Source: a virus. Taken from it: 28,207 nucleotides of DNA. Below, in pieces: positions 9,167 to 15,610 of the stretch (within the stretch, counting starts at the first letter, position 1; every line of letters begins with the position of its first letter). The position numbers and the translations under genes were made by a program. The DNA is taken from positions 1-28,207 of the IMG/VR virus record IMGVR_UViG_3300035703_000352; one strand, given 5' to 3'. The notes beneath the pieces were generated by a model. The model ran no database searches. It had not been told where the DNA came from and worked only from the letters and a program-made list of their open reading frames with translations.

Positions 9167-9779
9167 TAGATCAAACCTCGCCGCCCGTCCTTAATCGCCT
9201 TAATCTCCGCCGCCACAAACTCGATCAGATACTTTTCTCGCTTCGGGTCCAGTTCTTCCGGGTGACATCCATACACGCGACCGCAGACCTCGACTTCCAA
9301 CGCCGTTAGGACGTTGGACTCGAATCTTTTCCCGCCTCCTCGTAGAGCTTGGAACGCAAGTCGAAAAGGAACTTGGCATTACCGAAGGTCAACTCATCCG
9401 CGAACTTCTGAATCAACGCCGGAGCCTTACAGAGCTGCAACGCCTCGGCATAGTCAAACCGCGGTTCGATAAGCCGGTTCACTAGATCGTACGCCGCTTC
9501 TAGGTTCTCCCGGTGGATCAGGTTGACCAGCGGACGAAGAGCCGGAATCGCAATGGCGTTGATGTCCTGTGACTTCAGGTATGCGTTATGCTGCGCTACC
9601 ACGTCGTTAACCCAGCGCGTCTTCGCCCGGTCGTATGCCGCCTTCTCAGCGTAGGTGCCGAGCCCCTTAACCTTCCAGACTCGATTCCCCGGAAGTTCGA
9701 TGGTGAACGTCTCCAGCGCCTCGAAGTCCGCTAGAAGGTCGTCAATCAGGTTGCTCGTCGCCGGTGTCTCGTTGCTCAT
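9166..9779 (-). CDS. Tail assembly chaperone, -1 frameshift product (gpGT-like)
   Basis: Ribosomes that slip back one base on GGGAAAA (9333-9327) leave the short frame after residue 151 and read AGA TTC GAG onwards for 53 more codons, ending with TAA at 9168-9166. That stop overlaps the tape-measure ATG. The predicted product is 204 residues. The extension (ALEVEVCGRVYGCHPEELDP and on) has normal protein composition with a helical, charged end, and it fills an otherwise empty 139-base gap. In lambda the GT extension links tail tube protein to the chaperone-coated tape measure; the same role is inferred here. Confidence 0.85.
9296..9318 (-). promoter_or_regulatory. Frameshift-stimulating hairpin
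   Basis: On the minus strand TCCAACG (9318-9312) pairs with CGTTGGA (9302-9296) around a 9-base loop. It starts 8 bases after the slippery heptamer, the spacing usual for stimulatory structures. Confidence 0.75.
9306..9779 (-). CDS. Tail assembly chaperone, short form (gpG-like)
   Basis: A 157-residue, helical protein between tail tube and tape measure genes, the invariant location of the tail chaperone. The ATG at 9779 is chosen because AAAGGAG stands 5 bases upstream; an upstream TTG at 9800 lacks this. N-terminal residues 12-45 (LLADFEALETFTIELPGN) resemble chaperones that bind the tape measure. The reading frame ends with TAA at 9306, 18 bases past a slippery heptamer, and a longer product is predicted by frameshifting (see the entry for 9166-9779). 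Confidence 0.85.
   Translation of the reverse strand: MSNETPATSNLIDDLLADFEALETFTIELPGNRVWKVKGLGTYAEKAAYDRAKTRWVNDVVAQHNAYLKSQDINAIAIPALRPLVNLIHRENLEAAYDLVNRLIEPRFDYAEALQLCKAPALIQKFADELTFGNAKFLFDLRSKLYEEAGKDSSPTS
9327..9333 (-). promoter_or_regulatory. Slippery heptamer for -1 programmed frameshifting
   Basis: Minus-strand GGGAAAA is read as G GGA AAA in the chaperone frame, exactly the X XXY YYZ pattern, and differs from lambda's G GGA AAG only in the last base. I checked the frame: codons end at 9333, 9330 and 9327 counted from the ATG at 9779. Confidence 0.87.
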
Positions 9780-9918
9780 TTTGCTCCTTTGAGTTGTCAA
9801 GTTTTACTTGACTACTGTTCTGTTCGGTTTCCGAACTATTCGAAATTTCCGAATAGTTGCCTCCGAACCCCGCGCCCAATTTCCATTCTGGCCTGATGTC
9901 TTTTCGTTCGATGTCCAT
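9742..9918 (-). CDS. Small hydrophilic ORF between tail tube and chaperone genes
   Basis: ATG at 9918 begins 2 bases after the tail tube stop and runs 58 codons to TGA at 9742, overlapping the chaperone start by 38 bases in another frame. The product is hydrophilic, rich in Ser, Asn, Gln and Glu in its second half, and has no known motif. Without it there would be a 141-base gap in an otherwise gapless operon. No Shine-Dalgarno sequence is seen, so it would depend on reinitiation after the tail tube gene. It might be only a spacer holding the hairpins at 9796-9858. Confidence 0.45.
   Translation of the reverse strand: MDIERKDIRPEWKLGAGFGGNYSEISNSSETEQNSSQVKLDNSKEQNEQRDTGDEQPD
9796..9858 (-). 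promoter_or_regulatory. Three adjacent perfect hairpins ahead of the chaperone gene
   Basis: Arms: GTCAAGT/ACTTGAC (9796-9812, 3-base loop), GTTCGG/CCGAAC (9822-9836, 3-base loop), AACTATTCG/CGAATAGTT (9834-9858, 7-base loop; its arm shares three bases with the second). They end about 6 bases upstream of the chaperone Shine-Dalgarno site, so they may set messenger stability or lower chaperone output relative to tail tube protein. Confidence 0.65.
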
Positions 9919-9920
9919 GA

Positions 9921-10742
9921 TTAGCTAGATGCCGCCGTCGTGATGGTGCCGTAAGTCTTGAAGCTGTACTCCTCGTTAACCAGTTGGCCGTCTGACGACT
10001 GGATGCTGAACGACTCAAAGACGCAGTTTCCGGTAAATCGAACCCCAGCGGTGTCGCCGCTCGGGACGTGCTGGAAGCTAAACGCCATTTCCGTCGTCGG
10101 AGCGTTGAGAGCCTTTTCCAGAAGGGACGTGGTGCCCGTCGGTGCCGTTGGGTAATCACCGGTTCCGGGGTCCGCGCCATTGAAGGAAAGCGTGATTCGT
10201 TGAAGGTCGTATCGCGGGACGCCGAGCGAGTAGGTGAAAAGGTTCATTGGGATAGTGATCGTCGTTCCCTGAATCGTGATGCTGACCGCTTGGTCAACGC
10301 CACTGAAGTCCGTTCCGCCGATCATGTCAGCGAGCGTCTTGGCGTCCGTTGCCTCAACGTCCAGCGCGATAGTGACCTCATAATCCTTGGCTACTACCTG
10401 TGGTTTGGCGAACTTTTCACCGATTCCGGCTTGCATGACCTGATCGAAAGAGCCGTTAAGCGTGAACTCCCGAAGTACGTTCAGGTAGCTAGTCCCACCG
10501 ATAGTGAACGCCGATACGTCCGTATGGCTGACACGAGTCGATCCGCTTACAATGCCATTAAATTGTATTCGAAGCGTTCCGGATTGCTTCACTGGCTGAT
10601 TGTGCTTTCCGAGCCGCGTGACCAGACCAGCGTCTACCGTTTCGTTTGACGCCTCAAAGGTAAAGTCATAGCCGTTATTCACCAGCGCAATACCTGCGAC
10701 GGTGTAGAGGCTGATGTTATTGCCCGCGTATCTGACTGCCAT
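9921..10742 (-). CDS. Major tail tube protein
   Basis: A 273-residue, beta-rich protein. The ATG at 10742 is used; the frame is open further upstream but that part overlaps the preceding gene. It shows the pattern of siphophage tail tube proteins: N-terminal strands (MAVRYAGNNISLYTVAGIAL), a central sandwich with Thr/Ser-rich hairpins, and a segment (EYEVTIALDV-like, KDYEVTIALDVEATD) typical of tube monomers. It precedes the chaperone and tape-measure genes, which fixes the role well. It polymerises as hexameric rings around the tape measure. A CDS end at TAA 9921 leaves two bases before the next small ORF. Confidence 0.82.
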   Translation of the reverse strand: MAVRYAGNNISLYTVAGIALVNNGYDFTFEASNETVDAGLVTRLGKHNQPVKQSGTLRIQFNGIVSGSTRVSHTDVSAFTIGGTSYLNVLREFTLNGSFDQVMQAGIGEKFAKPQVVAKDYEVTIALDVEATDAKTLADMIGGTDFSGVDQAVSITIQGTTITIPMNLFTYSLGVPRYDLQRITLSFNGADPGTGDYPTAPTGTTSLLEKALNAPTTEMAFSFQHVPSGDTAGVRFTGNCVFESFSIQSSDGQLVNEEYSFKTYGTITTAASS

Positions 10743-10746
10743 GTTT

Positions 10747-11259
10747 CTAACTCTTGATCGTCTTCTTGTAGACTCTCTTCGCAATAATAAGACGTTGATT
10801 GAACCGCTTTCGGATTATCCCCGTCGCCATTCCGGATTTTGCGCCTCCAATCGAGTAGAACTTACGATCAATCATTTTCCATGTGCCGCCAGGCCGCAGA
10901 AGATATTTGGCATATGGCGCGCTGAATCCCATTCGAGAAACTCTATCCCGGCCATTTTTGTCCTTTTTGTAAAATGATGCCCTCAAATCACCTTTTTGCT
11001 TGTTGATTGGCAATGGAAGTATTTTCCGCCGTTTGATCTTCTTGTTAATGTTTCCACGCTGTCCTCCGGCTGTCCTGCCGTAAGGATGGCCCATTCGGCG
11101 AAGCTCTTTCGTGCTTATGCCGCCGTCCGTAAATTCAAAGTGGTCCTCTTTCCCGCCGTCTGAAAGCAATTTATGAACTTGATGCGCCCCTAGAATTACC
11201 TTTTCAAGACGCTTCTCGAATGCTTTGCCGAACGAAGATATAGTCTTATGCGTGGCCAC
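10747..11259 (-). CDS. HK97 gp10-like neck / tail-completion protein
   Basis: A 170-residue, very basic protein (many Lys and Arg). A segment near residue 118 (FSAPYAKYLLRPGGTW) fits the 'APYA...GT' signature of HK97 gp10-like proteins, which sit at the head-tail joint. It lies between the tail terminator-like gene and the tail tube gene, the normal neighbourhood for that family. Hand counts give about 49% GC over 10801-11100, against about 63% over 11521-11640 in the next gene, so this gene may have a separate origin. The start is ATG at 11259, joined by one base to the stop of the gene upstream. Confidence 0.62.
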   Translation of the reverse strand: MATHKTISSFGKAFEKRLEKVILGAHQVHKLLSDGGKEDHFEFTDGGISTKELRRMGHPYGRTAGGQRGNINKKIKRRKILPLPINKQKGDLRASFYKKDKNGRDRVSRMGFSAPYAKYLLRPGGTWKMIDRKFYSIGGAKSGMATGIIRKRFNQRLIIAKRVYKKTIKS

Positions 11260-11684
11260 TACCGCTCTCCTGTGATGTCGATGACGAATGTCTGTTGCAT
11301 CTCGAACGCCCGCGAGCCGTCGTTATCCAACTCGGCAAACGTCACTTCTGGCGTGTCTTGGAGCGTCCCATACGCCGGAACGGAAAGCGTGGGCGACGTG
11401 ATAAGCGCATTATGCAAAGTGTTCGCCGCCGTGATCTTGGCGTCGGTTAGGTTCCCGGATGCCGGATATGCCGCCCGGTAGGTGATCACATACTCGTACC
11501 GGTAGGTTGTGTACGTCGGCGTCCCGCTCATCCGCCTAATGCTCCGCAAGTCCACGCGCACGTACGGAAGTGTGTCGGTCGTCGACTCAAGCTGTGGAAC
11601 GTCCTCGACGCGAGCCGTGGGGAACGCCGTAAGGCAAGCCGCCATGACATCCGCCGCCGCTGTGTTCGTAAAAGGTTGGCCCAT
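11259..11684 (-). CDS. Tail terminator / completion-like protein
   Basis: A 141-residue protein with an alpha/beta composition: an N-terminal helix (TNTAAADVMAACLTAFP), then strands containing YEYVITYRAAYP and a helix (DAKITAANTLHNALI). Its size and place between head-closure protein and tail tube fit tail terminator (gpU or DUF3168-like) proteins, which cap the tail tube and bind the head. The assignment rests on order and size; sequence similarity cannot be tested here. The ATG overlaps the upstream stop as TGATG. Confidence 0.58.
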   Translation of the reverse strand: MGQPFTNTAAADVMAACLTAFPTARVEDVPQLESTTDTLPYVRVDLRSIRRMSGTPTYTTYRYEYVITYRAAYPASGNLTDAKITAANTLHNALITSPTLSVPAYGTLQDTPEVTFAELDNDGSRAFEMQQTFVIDITGER

Positions 11685-12019
11685 CAGATCACCTTATCCA
11701 TGATTGCGAGCGTGTAGCTCATGTATAGTCCCGTCCCGTCTTGCCGCACCATGCTGTTCACGACTTCATACGTCTCGCTGTCGAACGTGACCCGCGTTCC
11801 TTGCGGATAATGAACGATGTCCGCCGCCGGAGCGTAGACGCGAGCCGGGTTCCGAAGCTCAACGCCGTATTCCTCGTAAGCCCTGCCCGGAGTCATCAAC
11901 TGAAAGTCAACCGCCCGCGACGTGCCCGATCCGACTGTGCTGATAGCCACGATCCCGGCTGTCGTCGCTTGCGTCACTGGATAGACCGTGACGGTATTCG
12001 GGTATCTACTCCACGCCAT
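11684..12019 (-). CDS. Head-closure (stopper)-like connector protein
   Basis: A 111-residue beta-rich protein. ATG at 12019 is chosen because it overlaps the connector gene's stop as TAATG; a longer frame upstream lies inside that gene. Segments such as PQGTRVTFDSETYEVVNS and a terminal TLAIMDKVI match the small barrel of head-closure proteins (SPP1 gp16 or lambda gpFII type), which seal the capsid after packaging. Position right after the gp6-like adaptor supports this. Confidence 0.6.
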   Translation of the reverse strand: MAWSRYPNTVTVYPVTQATTAGIVAISTVGSGTSRAVDFQLMTPGRAYEEYGVELRNPARVYAPAADIVHYPQGTRVTFDSETYEVVNSMVRQDGTGLYMSYTLAIMDKVI

Positions 12020-12651
12020 TAGATTCGCATCACCTTGACCCATCGAGAGACGCAAAGGTCGAACTCGCGTTGAAGTCGCTGAATGGTTGATTGTCCGTCC
12101 GACGTGCCGAACTTCACTTGACGGTCACCTTGCTTCTGGTCCGTGATGCTCCCCTCGGCCCCGGCAATCTGGGTAAGTACCTGCGCCGCCGCCTTCGCCA
12201 GAATCGCGTTGAATACGTCTCGCGGCATGGTCTGTTGGACGCCGAGTTTCCCCTTCACCATGATCGCGCCCGGTTCCGTCGTTGGGCAGTACCTAAACTT
12301 GATCGCTTCGATCGGAAGGTTTCGAAGCTCGTACTGCATGGGCAATACCTCGAAGTCCGTGTACTCGGTCAGCAACGTGCCGGAATCCACTGCTCCGGTC
12401 CATCCCGTTCGGACCTCGGACAACTCCCACACGTCGCGAATCTCCAGAATGACGCTTTCGCCCTGCGGCCACGGGAGCGTATACCGAACCTCGGTCAGCT
12501 GCGAGTCCCCTTCAAACTTGGTTCGCCCGGTTCGTTGCTCAAGTTCCGCCGTCACCGCGTTCAGGATGCCTTGCTCGTCTACCGCCGCTGGAGCCGTGAC
12601 GCCGATAGACGTTAGGTAGGTGGTTAGGTCGGTGGTGCTTGGGACTGCCAC
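12019..12651 (-). CDS. Head-tail adaptor (gp6-like connector)
   Basis: A protein of 210 residues from GTG at 12651. A TTG at 12678 in the same frame would add nine residues; neither has a clear Shine-Dalgarno sequence. It begins with a helical pair (TTDLTTYLTSIGV, QGILNAVTAELEQRTGRTKF), the 'xxVxxxLEExTGR' pattern of gp6-like adaptors that form the ring below the portal. It follows the capsid and decoration genes by a short non-coding gap holding a hairpin. Confidence 0.65.
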   Translation of the reverse strand: MAVPSTTDLTTYLTSIGVTAPAAVDEQGILNAVTAELEQRTGRTKFEGDSQLTEVRYTLPWPQGESVILEIRDVWELSEVRTGWTGAVDSGTLLTEYTDFEVLPMQYELRNLPIEAIKFRYCPTTEPGAIMVKGKLGVQQTMPRDVFNAILAKAAAQVLTQIAGAEGSITDQKQGDRQVKFGTSDGQSTIQRLQREFDLCVSRWVKVMRI

Positions 12652-12705
12652 AAAAAATGGACGCGCCGCCCAAGACAAACGACGCGCCCGAGAATCTCGT
12701 AGTAG

Positions 12706-12723
12706 CCCCGGTCTGCGCCGGGG
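12706..12723 (-). terminator. GC-rich hairpin, possibly an attenuator
   Basis: CCCCGG and CCGGGG pair around a 6-base loop between the decoration gene (stop at 12733) and the connector gene. No T run follows directly on the minus strand; a run of six T stands about 50 bases further on at 12652-12657. It could be a processing or 3'-protecting hairpin that keeps capsid and decoration messages abundant. Low certainty. Confidence 0.45.
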
Positions 12724-12732
12724 TCGGTTCGA

Positions 12733-13212
12733 TTATACCGTCGAGACCGTGACCGGAGCCGCGATGAAGCCAAGGTCACCAGTGGCTAAGCCAGTGATCT
12801 CTTGGTCAATCGTCTCAAAGGTCGGGTCGTAAAGGTGAACCATCAACGCCGCGAGCGCGGTGTCCGCCGTGCCTCGGTCGCTCTTGAACCGAACGTACCG
12901 ATACGCTGGGCTATACACCTCAACGCCGTGCAGTTCGTTGTCCGTGTCAGTCGCGCCAGCCGTGAAGCTGAACGATGCACCAGAGATTGCCGTCCATCCG
13001 GTTGAACCGTCGGCAGAACCTTCGATGGACCCGGTGAACGTTGCGCCATTGGCGTTGTCCCCGAAGATCGGAAGGAACGCCACGCCGCGATACCCTTGCG
13101 TATCAACAGGGGACGAGTTAACGTCTCCCGTGCCAGCCGAAAGTGCCCACGTCGTTGCCGCGCCAGAGTCCGGTGCTACCCGGAGAGTTTTGATTTGCTT
13201 GAAGAAGTTCAT
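12733..13212 (-). CDS. Probable capsid decoration or head-associated protein
   Basis: A 159-residue, all-beta-type protein (many Thr, Ser, Gly, Ala), encoded 2 bases after the major capsid gene. A segment (SADGSTGWTAISGASFSFT) and the repeated YRYVRF/ALMVHLYD strands resemble discoidin- or Ig-like surface domains. Position after the capsid gene fits a decoration protein that stabilises or displays domains on the head. No catalytic residues are visible. The assignment is by position and composition. Confidence 0.55.
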   Translation of the reverse strand: MNFFKQIKTLRVAPDSGAATTWALSAGTGDVNSSPVDTQGYRGVAFLPIFGDNANGATFTGSIEGSADGSTGWTAISGASFSFTAGATDTDNELHGVEVYSPAYRYVRFKSDRGTADTALAALMVHLYDPTFETIDQEITGLATGDLGFIAAPVTVSTV

Positions 13213-13214
13213 CG

Positions 13215-14474
13215 TTAGCTCACCTGCAAGATGCTGACGGCATCTTGGTTGTACGGTCGTGCGTCATAAGCCGTGACCAAACCCCATTGTTTGGCAGGGA
13301 AGGCCGCTTGGTCAAGCTCGACGATTTCGGTAGCGATAGAGTCAGCGATGGCGTAGCCTTGCCGGAAGTCTCCGAAAGCCACGACGCGCAGACCGGTCGT
13401 GATCGAGCCGCTTCGGCCCGGATCAGGAGCGTACTCACTGGCAGCGAAAACCGGATAACCGATCAGCAACTCAGGAGCCGCGCCCGTCAGGAACTGAGCA
13501 TTGTAAATGCCCTGCCCGATGCCCGACCACATATAGTTGTTGTTCGTATCCTTCGCCTTGCGAATTCGACCGTACGTGTTTCGGTGCATGATCCATGCCG
13601 TGTTCGCGGTTCGGAATTGCGACCGAAGGGACGTGTACATATCGAGGATATCATCCGGCCTGATGGTGTTCGCCGTGCCCGTGCTGACGGTTCGGGAAGA
13701 GCCGAAGCCGAGAACGCTGGACGTGAAGATACCGAGAGGTTCGCTTGCGCCGTTGCCGGCCAAGAACTCCCGCTCTTCCTTTTCAGCCTTGACGTAGGAC
13801 ATCTGTTCCGCGATGAGATTCCAGATGTCGATGCCGGACTGAACATCCATGAGCCGACCGACCTTGATCTTCACCGCACGAAGTCGCGGACGGAGAACCC
13901 GGTCGCCAAACTCCAGCTCGGTGTCGTCAACTGCCGTGCCGACTTCCGAAGCCACCGCCGGAAGGGTCATGTTTCGCTCAACGGTCGGAAGCGTGAACTC
14001 GCCGACCCCGTTGTTAAGCGGGAAGACCGTCGCAAGCCGACGAACGTAGTTCGCGTTCATCACGATTTGAACAATTTCGTCGTAAACCTCGCGGCCCACA
14101 AGCAAGCCGCCACGGTCGGACAATCCAACGGTGAGAGACTTCAGTGCCGGGTCATTCCGGTCAACCTTGCCAGCCATGTAATCGCCGATGAGTTCCTTCA
14201 CGCTCACGTTCTTTCGAGCGTTCGCGCCGGTCGCCGCAACCTGCAAAGCGTTAGACGCCTTGTTCACGGCCTCATCAACGGCCAATAGCTTCTCGATGCG
14301 CTTAATTTCATCCTGAGCCGCGTCGAAGTCCTTAACTGCCTTGTCGAATTTCTCTTGGTCGTCAGCCGGCATCTCGCCCGGCTTACCGTTCGTTTTGTTT
14401 TGAAGCTCTTGAAGGAAGATTCCCGCCGCCTTCATTCGCTCAACTGCTTGATAGTGTTGCTCTTTGAGTGTCAT
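13215..14474 (-). CDS. Major capsid protein, HK97 fold
   Basis: A 419-residue protein. Residues 1-75 form a charged coiled coil, the delta domain that acts as scaffold and is removed by the prohead protease. The mature part begins near residue 90-110. Residues 122-136 (GGLLVGREVYDEIVQ) and 240-250 (GNGASEPLGIF) are hallmark segments of HK97-type capsid proteins; the P-loop/E-loop region with VASEVGTAVDD is also present. A long E-loop crosslinking Lys/Asn pair cannot be judged here. It overlaps the protease gene by four bases (ATGA). Confidence 0.93.
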   Translation of the reverse strand: MTLKEQHYQAVERMKAAGIFLQELQNKTNGKPGEMPADDQEKFDKAVKDFDAAQDEIKRIEKLLAVDEAVNKASNALQVAATGANARKNVSVKELIGDYMAGKVDRNDPALKSLTVGLSDRGGLLVGREVYDEIVQIVMNANYVRRLATVFPLNNGVGEFTLPTVERNMTLPAVASEVGTAVDDTELEFGDRVLRPRLRAVKIKVGRLMDVQSGIDIWNLIAEQMSYVKAEKEEREFLAGNGASEPLGIFTSSVLGFGSSRTVSTGTANTIRPDDILDMYTSLRSQFRTANTAWIMHRNTYGRIRKAKDTNNNYMWSGIGQGIYNAQFLTGAAPELLIGYPVFAASEYAPDPGRSGSITTGLRVVAFGDFRQGYAIADSIATEIVELDQAAFPAKQWGLVTAYDARPYNQDAVSILQVS

Positions 14475-15610
14475 TTGATGCTCGCTAGTGCTTTGGCTAC
14501 TCGGTCCATGACCGCCGCCCGTCGTTGAATCTCCGCATCATCCACCGGAGCCGAAAGGGAAAGGATTTTTCCCGATAGCTCGTTGATGTCGCGAATGATT
14601 CGCAATCGAGAGTCATTGAGCCGCCGACCGTCTTCCGATCGCAACTCAGCTACGTCGAGTGCCCGTTCAATCCCAGCAAGCGAGATTTCGAGTTCCTGTT
14701 CGAGAGTCAAACCATGCGCCGACTCTCCTGTAAAATCTTTGACGGTTCTGGTCTTGGCTTTCGGGTTCGCGCCGACCAGAACGATGCTCCATTCGAATAG
14801 TTCGGTAACCGAACGAATCAACCGGCACCCGGACTTCCATGCCGTGATGCTCTTGGTGTCGAACGCCGCCGTATCCATGCCCATCTCCTCACAAGCGTCC
14901 ATCAGTGCCTTACCGGAAGGGTAGAACGACATCGAATCATAGTCCGGCATGAAGCCCACGGACACGCTCACCGATAGACCGGCTTCAATCCGCTCCATCG
15001 CAATCTTTCGGAAGTCCTGCCCCTTCTGGGTCGTATGGAATTGGCCGACGCTCACAAGCTCGTTTCCGCGCATGGCCGCCGACACCGGCATCCCAATCGG
15101 TTCGTCGTCCCACTCATGGAACGCGAGCAATGCGCCGTTCTGAACGAAGTCCCGCAGCACGCTGGACTTGAAAGCACCCGGCGCAATAACATCGCCCGTC
15201 CGGTCCATGTTGCCGGTCGTGCTTGCCACGGCCTCGATCTGGTTATCCGTGATCGAGCCACTAGCCTTGAAACGTGCGGACATTCGGTCCATATCACCCT
15301 TAGACGATTGTTCGGAATCCGAAGTATCCAACTCGTCGTAAAGGTCGCGGAACCACGTCATGCCCGGTCGCCCGCCCCAAAGGTTCGCCGCCACGTCAGC
15401 CGGGGTGTCCTCGTCCGCGCTAAGAAACCGTTCATTCCGCGCCCACCATCGGTAGGCTTTTCGGATCTTCGCTTCAGTCGGCATATCGCCCGCCGCAAGT
15501 GAGCGAGCCTCTTTCACGGTCGCCGCTTCCAGACCATCGCCACCTAGCCCCTCTTCCACTTGGGCGATACCCTTCCGGCAAGCACGCCTAACCCCCTGCG
15601 GAACCGGCAT
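14471..15610 (-). CDS. HK97-family prohead protease with an extra N-terminal domain
   Basis: A 379-residue serine protease that cleaves the capsid delta domain. The protease domain spans about residues 108-290, with DRTGDVIAPGAF (136-147), His165 in LLAFHEWDDEPIG, and SVGF (217-220), where Ser217 is the expected nucleophile; LFEWSIVLVGANP (271-283) closes the domain. Residues 1-105 are a separate domain (RRACRKGIAQVEEGLGGDGL, KAYRWWARNERF, NLWGGRPG), seen in some phage head proteins, of unknown function. Residues 300-379 are helical. Family proteases are usually near 200 residues, so this is nearly double. Starts within the portal stop (TAATG). Confidence 0.88.
   Translation of the reverse strand: MPVPQGVRRACRKGIAQVEEGLGGDGLEAATVKEARSLAAGDMPTEAKIRKAYRWWARNERFLSADEDTPADVAANLWGGRPGMTWFRDLYDELDTSDSEQSSKGDMDRMSARFKASGSITDNQIEAVASTTGNMDRTGDVIAPGAFKSSVLRDFVQNGALLAFHEWDDEPIGMPVSAAMRGNELVSVGQFHTTQKGQDFRKIAMERIEAGLSVSVSVGFMPDYDSMSFYPSGKALMDACEEMGMDTAAFDTKSITAWKSGCRLIRSVTELFEWSIVLVGANPKAKTRTVKDFTGESAHGLTLEQELEISLAGIERALDVAELRSEDGRRLNDSRLRIIRDINELSGKILSLSAPVDDAEIQRRAAVMDRVAKALASIK

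Noticed and set aside
12652-12690. Terminator suggested by the T6 run ahead of the connector GTG
   Set aside because: The bases before it hold direct repeats of GCGCGTC, not an inverted repeat, so there is no stem next to the T run.
13245-14288. A 347-codon plus-strand open frame opposite the major capsid gene
   Set aside because: It is a shadow of the GC-rich capsid gene: the capsid frame has clear family motifs, while this one has irregular composition, no SD and no motif.
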